The notes under the pieces: model-generated
Database searches by the model: none
Told to the model about the DNA's origin: nothing
Seen by the model: the letters and a program-made list of their open reading frames with translations, nothing else
Part shown: positions 8,755 to 19,684 of the stretch, one piece after another
Position numbering within the stretch: the first letter of the stretch is position 1
How the letters are laid out: each line of letters starts with the position of its first letter
Program-made: the position numbers and the translations under genes
Assembly (NCBI RefSeq): GCF_019710575.1
Contig: NZ_JAHWFK010000011.1
Span: 62,001-126,000, forward strand
Length of the DNA: 64,000 nt
Direction of reading: 5' to 3'
DNA from: Paractinoplanes polyasparticus
Lineage (GTDB): Bacteria; Actinomycetota; Actinomycetes; Mycobacteriales; Micromonosporaceae

Positions 8755-10632
8755 TTAAAAACCGAGTTTGCGCAGCTGACGTGGGTCACGTTGCCACTCT
8801 TTGGCCACCCGCACGTGAAGATCGAGATACACCCGGGCGCCAATTAATTGCTCAATCTCGGCGCGGGCGGTACTGCCCACTGCTTTCAGCCGGGCGCCGC
8901 GCGAACCGATCACGATCGACTTCTGACTGTCGCGCTCGACATAAAGATCGGCGTAAATCTTGGTGACGCCACCCTCGACCATCATCTCTTCCACGAGCAC
9001 CGCGATCGAGTGCGGCAGCTCGTCACGGACACCCTCGAGCGCCGCCTCGCGGATCAGCTCGGCGATCAGCACCTGCTCGGGCTCGTCGGTCAGCACGTCG
9101 TCCGGATAGAGCTGCGGCGACTCCGGCAGATGCTTCACCAGCACGTCCACCAGCGCCTGCACCTGATGCCCGGAAACCGCACTGACCGGCACGATCTCGG
9201 CGAAGTCGTACAGTTCGCTCACCGCGAGCAGGTGCTTGGCCAGCGTCGCGGAGTCAACCAGGTCGACCTTGGTCACCACCGCGATCACGGTCGCCTTGAG
9301 CTCAGCCAGCTCGGACGAGATGAACCGGTCACCCTTGCCCACCGGCTCGTCGGCCGGGAAGCAGACGCCGATCACGTCGGTTTCGCTCCACACCTCGCGC
9401 ACGAGGTCGTTGAGCCGCTCGCCCAGCAGCGTGCGCGGCCGGTGCAGACCCGGCGTGTCAACCAGCACGAGCTGCGCGTTCTCCTGGTGGACGATGCCCC
9501 GGATCACATGCCGCGTCGTCTGCGGCTTGTTCGACGTGATCGCGATCTTCTGCCCGATGATCGCGTTGGTCAGCGTGCTCTTGCCGGCGTTGGGCCGCCC
9601 GACAAAGCAGGCGAACCCGGCACGATAAACATCGCCCGACGCCGCGGCCACGGACGCTTCCCGATGCTTGTGCACGCGCCGACCAGGACGAACCGTCGGC
9701 GTGCTCTCAGCGTCGGCCCGCGGGCTATGGCCAGCCGATGGCTTCGCGCTCCGGCTGGGAGCGGCTGGCTTCGTGCTCTGACCACTCGGAGCGCCGGCCT
9801 GCCTCAGCCGCTGGTTGATCCGGGGGACGCGCTTCGGACGGGCCTCACCGTCAGCTCCGACCCGCTTCGGACGCTGGTCACCCCGGGCGGTGATGTCCCG
9901 CACCTTTGACGTACGCGCCATATCTCTCGCGCCGGAACCAGACCGCTCAGAGTTACCGCGCGACTCGCCGCGCACCCAATCCGGCCTGGCCCCCGCCCGC
10001 AGACCCGGCTCGCCGCCGGCTCTCGGAGTTTCCCGCCGTCCTCCGGACGAGCTCTCGGCCCGCCGCGCGGCCCGCCGCTCCTGACGCCGGATCTCGTTCC
10101 GCTCCCCCGCCGTCAGCCGCCGCTCACCGCCGGACGCCGTGGACCGCCCGCCGCCCGAGGCCGAGGATCCCGCAGACCGCCCGCCGCCCGCCGCCGAGGA
10201 TCCCGCAGACCGGCCGCCGCCCGAGCCCGAAGAACCCGCCGCAGAATTCCGGGACGCCACAGAGCGCGAAGTGCCCGCCGAGCGCCCCGCCTTCCCGCTG
10301 GCAACGCGTGCCGCAGCACCGCGTCCGTCATCCGCCGCACGCGCAGAAGCGGAACCACGGCGATCCCCACCGGCACGGGGAGAACCGGCACTACGCCCAT
10401 CCCCACCCGCACGCGACCCAGAAGAGCCGTCACTCGACGCAGAAGCGGCATCCCGGCCGTCACTGGACACAGAAGTGGCGGCTTGCGAACCGCCGCCACC
10501 CGCCGCCGACGATGCGCCACGAGAGCGCGGCTTGCGGGCTCCCCCGCCGGCCCGCGGGCTCTCGGGCGAGGAGGGCGTGGAGGGCGTCGACGAAGCGGCG
10601 TTGTGGTCGGGAGAAGCAGCGGAGTCGCTCAT
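8755..10632 (-). CDS. era: Ribosome-associated GTPase Era with a long disordered N-terminal extension
   Basis: A 625-residue protein about twice the normal Era length. The C-terminal 300 residues are complete: G1 GRPNAGKST, switch QTTRH, G3 DTPG, G4 TKVD, and a KH domain with IVIGSRGARLKAVG. Era binds 16S rRNA and helps 30S maturation. The first 320 or so residues are Ser/Gly/Arg/Ala-rich and include near-repeats of GGGRSAGSS. The ATG at 10632 overlaps the stop of the upstream gene (ATGA), supporting the long start, though an internal ATG near 9924 (MARTSKVRD) would shorten the tail. It is last in the phoH-ybeY-corC-like-era operon. Confidence 0.9.
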   Translation of the reverse strand: MSDSAASPDHNAASSTPSTPSSPESPRAGGGARKPRSRGASSAAGGGGSQAATSVSSDGRDAASASSDGSSGSRAGGDGRSAGSPRAGGDRRGSASARAADDGRGAAARVASGKAGRSAGTSRSVASRNSAAGSSGSGGGRSAGSSAAGGGRSAGSSASGGGRSTASGGERRLTAGERNEIRRQERRAARRAESSSGGRRETPRAGGEPGLRAGARPDWVRGESRGNSERSGSGARDMARTSKVRDITARGDQRPKRVGADGEARPKRVPRINQRLRQAGAPSGQSTKPAAPSRSAKPSAGHSPRADAESTPTVRPGRRVHKHREASVAAASGDVYRAGFACFVGRPNAGKSTLTNAIIGQKIAITSNKPQTTRHVIRGIVHQENAQLVLVDTPGLHRPRTLLGERLNDLVREVWSETDVIGVCFPADEPVGKGDRFISSELAELKATVIAVVTKVDLVDSATLAKHLLAVSELYDFAEIVPVSAVSGHQVQALVDVLVKHLPESPQLYPDDVLTDEPEQVLIAELIREAALEGVRDELPHSIAVLVEEMMVEGGVTKIYADLYVERDSQKSIVIGSRGARLKAVGSTARAEIEQLIGARVYLDLHVRVAKEWQRDPRQLRKLGF

Positions 10633-10976
10633 GCCGTGACCGTGCCGCACAGGCTGCCCGTCGGGTCGGCCACGTGGATGGGGGCCTCGGCCGCCAGGTC
10701 ACGCACGGCAGCCTGGCCCGCCGGCTCGAGCGCGGCCGTCTCGGTGACGACCGCCGCCGCCTCGATGAGCTTGGCGCCCGACGCAACCGCCGACGCCACC
10801 GCGAGCTGCAGCGCCGTCACCGACAGGCTGGGCAGTGTCACCGTGGCCGCCGCGTAGGTGCGGCCGTCCTGGTCGCGGACTGCCGCCCCCTCGGCCGCGC
10901 CCACCCGGGCGCGAGCGCTGCGCGCCAGGGTGACCAGCTTGGTGTCCTCGGCGCTCAAGGTGTCCGTGTCAGGCAT
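10629..10976 (-). CDS. Cytidine deaminase-like protein lacking catalytic motifs
   Basis: A 115-residue protein that aligns by length and fold signals ([28 protein letters not shown]) with the small cytidine deaminase family often found beside CorC and era in actinobacteria. The catalytic HAE motif is replaced by TALQLAVA and the zinc-binding PCxxC is absent, so it should not deaminate cytidine. A structural or ligand-binding role is possible. It overlaps the CorC-like gene by 8 bp upstream and era by 4 bp downstream, so it is embedded in the operon. Confidence 0.75.
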   Translation of the reverse strand: MPDTDTLSAEDTKLVTLARSARARVGAAEGAAVRDQDGRTYAAATVTLPSLSVTALQLAVASAVASGAKLIEAAAVVTETAALEPAGQAAVRDLAAEAPIHVADPTGSLCGTVTA

Positions 10977-12345
10977 CGGCGGTCTGTTTCTCCTCGTTCT
11001 CGGTCGTGTTGTCGGACGGGGTGTCGACGGCGGGCTCCGGCGGCTCGACCCGGCGCACCAGCACCGAGTCGATCCGGTTGCGCCGGCCGGTCGTGCCCTC
11101 GGCGACCAGGTGCAGGCCGCCGACGTCGACCGTGGCGCCCGGGATCGGCACCCGGCCCAGCGTCTGGGCGAGCAGGCCGCCGACCGTCTCGACCTCGTCG
11201 GCGGGCAGTTCGACCCCGAACTCCTCGCCCAGATCCTCGATCGGCAGCCGGGCCGTGACGCGCACCGCGCCGTCGTCCAGGTGTTCCACCGGGGGCCGCT
11301 CGACGTCGTACTCGTCGGTGATCTCGCCGACGATCTCTTCCAGGATGTCCTCGATCGTGACCAGGCCGGCTGTGCCACCGTACTCGTCGACGACGATCAC
11401 CAGGTGGGTGCGGGCCGCCTGCATCTCGGAGAGCAGGTCGTCCACCGGCTTGGACTCGGGGATGAAGGTCGCCGGCCGCATCAGGTCGGCCACCGCCTGC
11501 GCGGTCGACGCCGGGTCGCCGTTCTGGGTGCGGCGGATCACGTCCTTGAGGTAAACCACGCCGAGCACGTCGTCGACGCTCTCGCCGATCACCGGGATGC
11601 GCGAGAAGCCCGACCGCAGGAACAGGTAGAGCGCCTGTTGCAGAGACTTCGAGGCCTCTATCCACACCATCTCGGTGCGGGGCACCATCACCTCGCGGGC
11701 GATCGTGTCGCCCAGCGCGAAGACCGAGTGGATCATCTCGCGTTCGCCGTGCTCGACGACGCCGCGCTGCTCCGCCAGGTCGACCAGTTCCCGCAGTTCG
11801 ACCTGGCTGCCGAACGGTCCCTCGGGGAAGCCCTTGCCCGGCGTCACCGCGTTGCCGATCAGGATCAGCAGCGAGGCGAGCGGGTTGAGCACCCGGCCGA
11901 GCCAGCGCACCAGCGGCGCGGCGGCCTTACCCACGGCGTACGCGTGCTGGCGCCCCACCGTGCGCGGCGCCACCCCGACCACCACGAAGCTGACCACGGT
12001 CATCGTGCCCGCGGTGACCAGCGCCGCCGTCCAGCCGATGCCCCAGCTGTCGACGGCGACCAGCGCGACCAGCGTGGTCGCGGTGAGCTCACACAGCAGT
12101 CGCAGCAGCAACAGCAGATTGAGGTGGCGCACCACGTTGGAGGCGACCGCGGCCAGCGCCGCGGCGCCGCGCTCGCCCTCGCGGGCCATTTCCGTCGCGC
12201 GGGCCGCGGAGACACTGCCCAGCGCCGCGTCGGCCATCGAAGCGAGGCCGGCCAGGAACACCAGCAGCACCGCGAAGATGATGAGTTGCACGTCGGGCAG
12301 GCCGACCGACGCCGAGCCGGCCGCGATCAGATGGGCGGGGTCCAC
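10969..12345 (-). CDS. CNNM/CorC-type transporter-associated protein with CBS pair
   Basis: A 458-residue protein. Residues 1-170 form a DUF21/CNNM membrane domain with about four hydrophobic helices. A CBS-domain pair (about 210-330) contains [10 protein letters not shown] and [27 protein letters not shown], followed by a CorC_HlyC domain to about residue 420 and an acidic tail. The family is linked to Mg2+/Co2+ homeostasis; the older name hemolysin is misleading. The gene starts 3 bp after the ybeY stop. Confidence 0.9.
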   Translation of the reverse strand: MDPAHLIAAGSASVGLPDVQLIIFAVLLVFLAGLASMADAALGSVSAARATEMAREGERGAAALAAVASNVVRHLNLLLLLRLLCELTATTLVALVAVDSWGIGWTAALVTAGTMTVVSFVVVGVAPRTVGRQHAYAVGKAAAPLVRWLGRVLNPLASLLILIGNAVTPGKGFPEGPFGSQVELRELVDLAEQRGVVEHGEREMIHSVFALGDTIAREVMVPRTEMVWIEASKSLQQALYLFLRSGFSRIPVIGESVDDVLGVVYLKDVIRRTQNGDPASTAQAVADLMRPATFIPESKPVDDLLSEMQAARTHLVIVVDEYGGTAGLVTIEDILEEIVGEITDEYDVERPPVEHLDDGAVRVTARLPIEDLGEEFGVELPADEVETVGGLLAQTLGRVPIPGATVDVGGLHLVAEGTTGRRNRIDSVLVRRVEPPEPAVDTPSDNTTENEEKQTADA

Positions 12346-12348
12346 GAC

Positions 12349-12819
12349 TCAGCCGCCGGCCCGTCCGGCCCGCCAGCTCTGGAGCAGCCTGTTCTGCAGG
12401 GCGAACATCTCGCGCTCCTCCTCCGGCTCGGCGTGGTCGTAGCCGAGCAGGTGCAGGGCACCGTGCACGGTCAGCAGGTGCAGCTCGTCGGCGGCCGAGT
12501 GCCCGGCGGCGACGGCTTGTTTCGCGGCCACCTCGGGCGCGAGCACGATGTCGCCGAGCAGCGCCGGCTCGCCCACGCCGGCCTCGCCGGGGCCGTGGTC
12601 GACGCTGCCCTCGTCCATCGGGAACGCGAGCACGTCGGTGGGGCCGTCACCGCCCATCCAGCGGTGGTTGAGCTCGGCCATGTAGTCGATGTCGACGAGC
12701 AGGATCGACAGCTCGGCGAGGGGGTTGACCCCCATCTCGTCGAGGGCGTGCCGGGCCACCGCGAGGATCGCGTCGGTGTCGACCTCGACTCCCGACTCGT
12801 TGGCGATCTCGATGGACAT
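12349..12819 (-). CDS. ybeY: Endoribonuclease YbeY (rRNA maturation)
   Basis: A 156-residue UPF0054 protein with the zinc-binding motif [11 protein letters not shown] near residue 120 and the conserved [21 protein letters not shown] block. YbeY is a single-strand endoribonuclease involved in 16S rRNA 3'-end processing and 70S quality control. It lies 23 bp downstream of phoH and 3 bp upstream of the CorC-like gene, the standard bacterial order. Confidence 0.95.
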   Translation of the reverse strand: MSIEIANESGVEVDTDAILAVARHALDEMGVNPLAELSILLVDIDYMAELNHRWMGGDGPTDVLAFPMDEGSVDHGPGEAGVGEPALLGDIVLAPEVAAKQAVAAGHSAADELHLLTVHGALHLLGYDHAEPEEEREMFALQNRLLQSWRAGRAGG

Positions 12820-12842
12820 AGTGGTGCTCTTACCCCTTGGTA

Positions 12843-13916
<1,074 letters not shown>

Positions 13917-14041
13917 AGGGCGGCCCAGAGGGCCTCCGCCACCTGCTCTCGTTCTCTTCGTCGCCCGGGTGGACGGCGTACCTGAGGATCGTGCCATCGT
14001 ATCCGCTCGGCCGCCTGCGCGCCGATGCCATTATCGCCGGG

Positions 14042-15433
14042 TCAGGCGTCGAAACCACCGGACGACGCCGGCCCGCCGTCGAAGCCGTCCTGCACCCGGG
14101 TCACGCGGTAGGTGGCCCAGTGCATCCGGACGACCGTGCCCGAGGAGTCCCGGCTCAGGCGCAGCAGCTCCCCGGTCTCCCGGCCGCTCACCGTCCGCAG
14201 CACGTCCGGCCGTCCCGGCAGGGGTTCGAAGATCGCCGGCGGGACGTCCGCGGCCCCGTCGGCCAGCCGCGCCTGGAGGGCGCCGCCGTGCCACGCGAAG
14301 ACCAGCGCCGTGCCCTCGCTGTACCAGTGACCGAGGATCGACCGGTACTCCTCGGGCGCGGGCGGCGCGATCCGCCACGGCGAGATCTCTGCCGGATCGA
14401 GCTCGACGGCGAGTTTCAGCAGGTCGTGCACCAGTTCGTTGATCACCCGGGCCGTGCCCGACGAGCCCAGCACGGCGCAGCCGAGCCCGGGCGGCAGCCC
14501 GTCGCCGCCCCGGCGCCCGTACGCCGCCGCGCGGAAACCCGGCATCGCGCCGTCGTGCCCGACATGCGTCACGAAGCGGCCCTGCGGCTCGACGATCAGG
14601 CCCAGCCCGAACCCGTCCAGCCACAACGCCTCGTGGGTGACCGTGGCCGGGAAGCGCATCTCGTCGAGGGTCGCGGTCGCCAGCACCCTGCCGTTCGGGT
14701 CGACCGTCGCCGGGTCGGCCAGGTACGCGCCCCAGGTGGCCATGTCGCCGGCGGTGCTCCAGAGCTGGGCGGCCGGTCCGGCGCCGCCGAGGTCGGTCTG
14801 CGGTTCGGGGCGGGCCGCGTCCGAGAAGTCGTCGACGACGTAGCCGACGGCGGCCTCTCGCGGCGGGTGCAGCGTCGTGGCGCCCAGGCCCAGCGGTTCG
14901 ATCACCCGCTCGGTCACGACCTCGGCCCAGGTGCCGCCGCGCAGCTTCGCGACCAGCTGCCCGAGCACCGCGAAGCCCAGGTTCGAGTAGTGGAAGCGGC
15001 GGCCGTTGGGCAGCACCCGCTCGGCCCGGTCGAGCTGGGCCAGCACCTCGCCGTCGTCGGGCGCCCGCAGCGTGTCCCAGATGTCCCCGTACGGCTCCCG
15101 CTGGAACCCGGCCGTGTGCGACAGCAGCCGCCGGACCGTCGCGTCGCCGTGGGCCGGCACGGACAGGTGCTTGGCGATCGGGTCGTCCAGGTCGAGCAGC
15201 CCTTCGTCGCGGGCCTGCATGACGAGCACGGCCGTGAAAGTCTTGGTGATCGAGCCGATCCGGAACCGGGTGCCGGGGCCGAGCGGGTGCGCCGGGTTGC
15301 CCGAATCGCCGACAGTCAGCACCCAGGGGTCGCGGTCGGCGCGGTGCAGAGCGACGGCGAGGGCGGGTACGCGGCCGTCAGCCTGCGCCTTGCGGACGGC
15401 CCGTTCGTAGCGGACCGGGGGATGGCTCTCCAT
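14042..15433 (-). CDS. Serine hydrolase of the beta-lactamase/DD-peptidase superfamily
   Basis: A 463-residue protein. The SxxK motif is SITK in RFRIGSITKTFTAVL, about residue 62; YSNLG supplies the YxN motif and HVGHDG the third motif. Residues 345-460 form a beta-rich C-terminal domain. No signal peptide is visible, so a cytosolic esterase- or peptidase-like enzyme is likely. The start is ATG at 15433, divergent from the beta-glucosidase gene 51 bp away. Whether it serves sugar metabolism is unknown. Confidence 0.83.
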   Translation of the reverse strand: MESHPPVRYERAVRKAQADGRVPALAVALHRADRDPWVLTVGDSGNPAHPLGPGTRFRIGSITKTFTAVLVMQARDEGLLDLDDPIAKHLSVPAHGDATVRRLLSHTAGFQREPYGDIWDTLRAPDDGEVLAQLDRAERVLPNGRRFHYSNLGFAVLGQLVAKLRGGTWAEVVTERVIEPLGLGATTLHPPREAAVGYVVDDFSDAARPEPQTDLGGAGPAAQLWSTAGDMATWGAYLADPATVDPNGRVLATATLDEMRFPATVTHEALWLDGFGLGLIVEPQGRFVTHVGHDGAMPGFRAAAYGRRGGDGLPPGLGCAVLGSSGTARVINELVHDLLKLAVELDPAEISPWRIAPPAPEEYRSILGHWYSEGTALVFAWHGGALQARLADGAADVPPAIFEPLPGRPDVLRTVSGRETGELLRLSRDSSGTVVRMHWATYRVTRVQDGFDGGPASSGGFDA

Positions 15434-15470
15434 CCCCAAGATCCTAAGGTGGCAGCGACGGGCACGAAGG

Positions 15471-15486
15471 ATGGGAGCGCTTCCAT
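15471..15486 (+). promoter_or_regulatory. CebR/LacI-type operator overlapping the beta-glucosidase start
   Basis: ATGGGAGCGCTTCCAT at 15471-15486 is a palindrome with one broken pair. Its core TGGGAGCGCTTCCA differs at one base from TGGGAGCGCTCCCA, the known operator of the cellobiose repressor CebR in Streptomyces. It contains the presumed ribosome binding site (GGGAG) and the A and T of the ATG. Confidence 0.75.
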
Positions 15487-17857
15487 GACCGATGTCGAGC
15501 ATCTGCTCACACAGTTGAGCCTCGAGGAAAAGGTCTCGCTGCTCGCCGGGCAGGACTTCTGGTCGCTACCGGCGATCGAGCGGATCGGGCTGCGCTCGCT
15601 GGTGATGTCGGACGGGCCGATCGGGGTGCGCGGCGTCGGCTGGGCGCCCGACGACCCGTCGATCGCGCTGCCCAGCCCGACCGCGCTGGCCGCGGCCTGG
15701 GACGTCGAGCTCGCGGAGCGGGCCGGGCAGCTGCTGGGACAGGAGTCGCGGCGCAAGGGCGTGCACCTGCTGCTGGGGCCGACGGTCAACCTGCAGCGCA
15801 CGCCGCTGGGCGGCCGCCACTTCGAGTGCTACTCCGAGGACCCGCTGCTCAGCGGGGAGATCGCGGTCGGCTTCGTCCGGGGCGTGCAGCAGCACGGCGT
15901 CGGCACGACGGTCAAGCACCTGGTGGGCAACGACTTCGAGACCGATCGCATGGAGGTCGACGTCCGGATCGGCAACCGGGCGCTGCGCGAGATCTACCTG
16001 GCCCCGTTCGAACGCGTCGTCGAGGAGGGCGGCTGGGGCGTGATGAGCGCCTACAACAGCGTCAACGGGCAGTCGATGGCGCAGAACGGGCCGATCCAGG
16101 ACGAGATCCTCAAGCGCGAGTGGGGCTTCGACGGGATCGTGGTCTCGGACTGGCGGGCCGCGCGCTCGACGGTCGGCGCCGCGCTGGGCGGGCTCGACAT
16201 CGCGATGCCGGCGCTGGAGAACCCGTGGGGCGACAAGCTGGTGGCCGCCGTCCGGGCCGGCGACGTGCCCGAGCAGGTCGTCGACGACAAGGTGCGGCGC
16301 GTGCTGCGGCTGGCCCAGCGGGTCGGCGTGCTCGACGGCGGGCCGGCCGTGACGCCGCCCGAGGACCTCGACGGCGACGCCATCGCGCACGAGGTGGCAG
16401 CGCGCTCGTTCGTCCTCGTACGCAATGAGAACTTCGCTCTTCCCCTCGAGCCGGCCGCCCTGACCAAGGTCGCGGTGATCGGCGCCCTGGCCGCCGACGC
16501 CCGGGTGCTCGGCGGCGGCAGCGCCCAGGTCTCGCCGCCGCACGTGATCTCACCGCTCGACGGCCTCAAGGAGCGCCTGTCCGGAGTGGACGTCGAGTAC
16601 GCGACCGGCGCCGACCCGCGCCCGTTCCTGCCCGCCGCGCACGGCCCCGGCTGGACCCCCACGACGGTCACCATGGGCGACTACTCGTTCGTGGTCGACC
16701 CGGCCGCGGTGCGCTGGATCGGCTCGCTGCCCGGCGGGCTCGACCCGGCCGGCATCGACGAGATCCGCCTGGAGACGACGTTCACGCCCGAGGCCGGTGG
16801 CGAGCACACCTTCGCGGTCTCCGGCTTCGGCACGTTCGAGCTGCGGGTGGGCGATGAGCTGCTGTACGAGGGCACGCTGCACCCCCCGGGCGCGACCCGG
16901 GCCGACCTGCTGCTCTCCCCGCGCGAGCAGCGGGCCACGGCCACGCTGGAGGCCGGGGTGCCCGTCCCGGTCGTGATCCGGCAGAGCATCGCCCGCGGCA
17001 TGGCCCACACGGTCTCGACCACGCTCGGCCACCGCCCGCCCGGCCCCGATGACGAGGGCCTGATCGCCGAGGCGGTGCGGCTGGCCGCCGGCTCGGACGT
17101 CGCCGTGATCGTGGTCGGCACCACCGAGCAGACCGAGTCCGAGGGCTTCGACCGCACGTCGCTCGCGCTGCCCGGCCGGCAGGACGAGCTCGTGTCGCGG
17201 GTGGCCGCGGCCAATCCCCGTACGGTCGTGGTCGTCAACGCCGGCTCCCCGGTGCTGCTGCCGTGGGCCGACGAGGTCGCGGCGGTGCTCCTCACCTGGT
17301 TCCCGGGGCAGGAGGCGGGCGCCGCGCTGGCCGACGTATTGCTCGGCGTGACCGAACCCGGCGGCCGGCTGCCCACGACCTGGCCGCGCCTCGAGGCGGA
17401 CTGCCCGGTGCTCGCGGTCGAGCCACGGGACGGCGTGGTGTCGTACGAGGAAGGGATCTTCGTCGGTTATCGCGGCTGGCTCCGTTCCGGCGTGGCTCCG
17501 CTGTACGCGTTCGGGCACGGCGCCGGCTACACGTCCTGGCAGTACGACGAGCTGAACGTCAACGAGACGGAGGCCGTGGTGACGCTGACCAACACCGGCG
17601 CACGGGCCGGACGCGAGGTCGTGCAGATCTACGTCGGGCCGTCGCCGGTCGACCCCGACCGGCCGGAACGCTGGCTGGCCGGCTTCGCGAACGTCGAGGC
17701 GCTGCCCGAGGAGACGGTGACCGTGCGCATCCCGCTGCCGCCGCGGACCTTCGAGACGTGGGCCGACGGTGGCTGGCAGCGCCGCCCGGGCGAATACCGG
17801 GTGATCGCCGCGCACGCCCTGGACGACCCCCGCCTGACCGCCACCCTCAAGATGTAG
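15485..17857 (+). CDS. GH3 beta-glucosidase with PA14-type insert
   Basis: A 790-residue glycoside hydrolase family 3 enzyme. The N-terminal TIM barrel (1-300) shows SDGPIGVRG, KHLVGND with K144/H145 and the nucleophile D222 in FDGIVVSDW. The C-terminal domain begins near 325 (AARSFVLVRNE) and is split by a PA14-like beta insert (about 375-520), then resumes with VIVVGTTEQTESEGFDR; a fibronectin III-like domain follows (about 695-790). No signal peptide is seen, so it probably hydrolyses imported beta-glucosides such as cellobiose in the cytosol. An operator for a cellobiose-responsive LacI-family repressor overlaps its start. Confidence 0.93.
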   Translation: MTDVEHLLTQLSLEEKVSLLAGQDFWSLPAIERIGLRSLVMSDGPIGVRGVGWAPDDPSIALPSPTALAAAWDVELAERAGQLLGQESRRKGVHLLLGPTVNLQRTPLGGRHFECYSEDPLLSGEIAVGFVRGVQQHGVGTTVKHLVGNDFETDRMEVDVRIGNRALREIYLAPFERVVEEGGWGVMSAYNSVNGQSMAQNGPIQDEILKREWGFDGIVVSDWRAARSTVGAALGGLDIAMPALENPWGDKLVAAVRAGDVPEQVVDDKVRRVLRLAQRVGVLDGGPAVTPPEDLDGDAIAHEVAARSFVLVRNENFALPLEPAALTKVAVIGALAADARVLGGGSAQVSPPHVISPLDGLKERLSGVDVEYATGADPRPFLPAAHGPGWTPTTVTMGDYSFVVDPAAVRWIGSLPGGLDPAGIDEIRLETTFTPEAGGEHTFAVSGFGTFELRVGDELLYEGTLHPPGATRADLLLSPREQRATATLEAGVPVPVVIRQSIARGMAHTVSTTLGHRPPGPDDEGLIAEAVRLAAGSDVAVIVVGTTEQTESEGFDRTSLALPGRQDELVSRVAAANPRTVVVVNAGSPVLLPWADEVAAVLLTWFPGQEAGAALADVLLGVTEPGGRLPTTWPRLEADCPVLAVEPRDGVVSYEEGIFVGYRGWLRSGVAPLYAFGHGAGYTSWQYDELNVNETEAVVTLTNTGARAGREVVQIYVGPSPVDPDRPERWLAGFANVEALPEETVTVRIPLPPRTFETWADGGWQRRPGEYRVIAAHALDDPRLTATLKM

Positions 17858-17863
17858 ACAGGC

Positions 17864-19684
17864 TCACAGAAGATCCCCTGTGGACAAGCCGTCCGGCCCG
17901 CCCCGCCCGGTGTAATTTGGGCCCGCCCCCTGGTCGGGCGGGGTGGGCCGAGTGGGCTGGTTGCGGGACTGCCACGCCGACCACAACGTCGCATAACGCC
18001 CACCCGCGGCCACCAGATCGTCGTGGGCGCCTTCCTCGACCACGGCCCCGTGCTCGAGCACCACGATGCGATCGGCCCCGGCTGCCTGGGTCAGCCGGTG
18101 CGCCACCAGCAAAGTGGTGCGCCCCTTGGTGGCCGCCAGCGCCGACTCCTCCAGTTCGCGCGCGCCCGAGCTGCCGGCCTCCGCGGTGGCCTCGTCCAAG
18201 ACGGCGATCGCCGGGTCGAGCAGCACCAGCCGGGCCAGCGCCAGCTGCTGCGCCTGGGCCGCGGTCAGCGGGTGCCCGCCCTCACCCACCACGGTCGCCA
18301 GGCCCTGCGGCAGCGTGCGGGCCCAGTCCAGCGCGCCGACCAGCGCCAGCGCCGCCTCGGCGGCCTCGGTCGTCGCGCCCGGGCAGGCCAGCCGCAGGTC
18401 CTCGATCAGCGGACCGGCGAAGACATGCACCTCCTGACTGATGATGGCCACGATGCCGGGCGCGAGCTGGTCGACCGGCACCCCACCGGCGGTGGCCGTG
18501 CCCGTCAGCGGGCGCAGGACGCCGGCCGCGATCGAGGCGACCGTGGTCTTGCCGGCCCCGGTCGAGCCGACCAGCGCGACCCGCTCCCCCGGCGCCACGC
18601 GCAGGCTGATCCCGCGCAGCACCGGCACCCGCTCCTCGTACCCGAAGGTGACGTCGCGCAGGGTCAGGTCGGCGGCGGCCAGCGGGCGCACGCCGGTCGG
18701 AGCCACCGGCAACGTGCCCACCCCGACCAGCCGGGCCAGTCCGGCGCCGGCCGCCTGGATCTCGTCGAACGTGAACAGGATCATGGAGACCGGGTTGAAC
18801 AGGCGGTGGAACAGAACCGCGGCCGCGGCGGTCTCACCGACCGTCACCCAGCCACTGCGCACGTACCAGAAACCGGCGACCAGAATGGTGGCCAGCCCCA
18901 TCAGCTCGGCCCGGTTGATCCGCCCGACGAACCGGGTGAACAGCGCGAACACTCCGACCGAGAGATCCCGGGCGCGCGCCGAGGCGTCGTTGATCGCGTC
19001 CAGGTGGCGGCGTTCGAGCCGGTACGCGTGGACCGTACGCACCCCCTGCAGGCTCTCCATCAGCAGCTGCGAGCGGGCGCCGACCGCGGCCCGCTCGGCG
19101 GCGTAGATGGGCGCCGACCGCGGCAGGTACCAGCGCAGCGCGAGCAGGTAGGCGGGCATGGCCGCGAGCCCGGCCAGGCCCAGCCGCCAGTCCAGTCCGA
19201 ACATCCCGGTCACACTGAGCAGGGCCAGGAACAGCGCCGAGATGACGGCCGGCAGCACCTCGGCCGCCGCCGCGCCGACCGCGGCCACGTCGGCTCCGAC
19301 ACGGGCCAGCAGGTCGCCCCGCCCGGCCCGGTCGAGCGTGGTGGCGGGCAGGCGCAGCGCGACGCTGACCGTCTGCTCGCGCAGGTTGGCCAGGATGCGC
19401 TCGCCGAGACGAGTGACCAGGGTGGTGGTGGCCCCGGCGGCGATGCCGCCGAGCAGGGCGATCCCGGCCACGAGCAGGCCGATGGGCACGAGGGCGGCCG
19501 AGGCGGCGCCGTCCCGTACGAGATCGACCAGGTGACCGAGCGCGGTGACCGGAACCACCGAGGCGGCGGCCGCGCCCAGCCCGGTGGCCACCGTGAACGC
19601 CAGTTCGAGCCGGCGGAGCCGCAGCTGCGAGCAGAGCCACAGCCAGGTCTGCCGCGGGGTCGCGATCGGAAGGGCGTGAGTCAC
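17864..19684 (-). CDS. ABC exporter half, ATP-hydrolysing partner with degenerate signature
   Basis: A 606-residue half-transporter with six transmembrane helices (about 20-300) and a nucleotide-binding domain. Walker A is intact (GSTGAGKTT, about 375), with Q-loop ISQEVHVF, Walker B AIAVLDEA and switch His LLVAHRLT. The signature that should read LSGGQ is LTAAQ (about 470). It starts at GTG 19684 inside the stop of the partner gene (GTGA). With that partner it should form a heterodimeric exporter whose single consensus ATP site uses this Walker A and the partner's LSGGQ. A Pro/Gly-rich tail ends the protein. Substrate unknown. Confidence 0.9.
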   Translation of the reverse strand: MTHALPIATPRQTWLWLCSQLRLRRLELAFTVATGLGAAAASVVPVTALGHLVDLVRDGAASAALVPIGLLVAGIALLGGIAAGATTTLVTRLGERILANLREQTVSVALRLPATTLDRAGRGDLLARVGADVAAVGAAAAEVLPAVISALFLALLSVTGMFGLDWRLGLAGLAAMPAYLLALRWYLPRSAPIYAAERAAVGARSQLLMESLQGVRTVHAYRLERRHLDAINDASARARDLSVGVFALFTRFVGRINRAELMGLATILVAGFWYVRSGWVTVGETAAAAVLFHRLFNPVSMILFTFDEIQAAGAGLARLVGVGTLPVAPTGVRPLAAADLTLRDVTFGYEERVPVLRGISLRVAPGERVALVGSTGAGKTTVASIAAGVLRPLTGTATAGGVPVDQLAPGIVAIISQEVHVFAGPLIEDLRLACPGATTEAAEAALALVGALDWARTLPQGLATVVGEGGHPLTAAQAQQLALARLVLLDPAIAVLDEATAEAGSSGARELEESALAATKGRTTLLVAHRLTQAAGADRIVVLEHGAVVEEGAHDDLVAAGGRYATLWSAWQSRNQPTRPTPPDQGAGPNYTGRGGPDGLSTGDLL

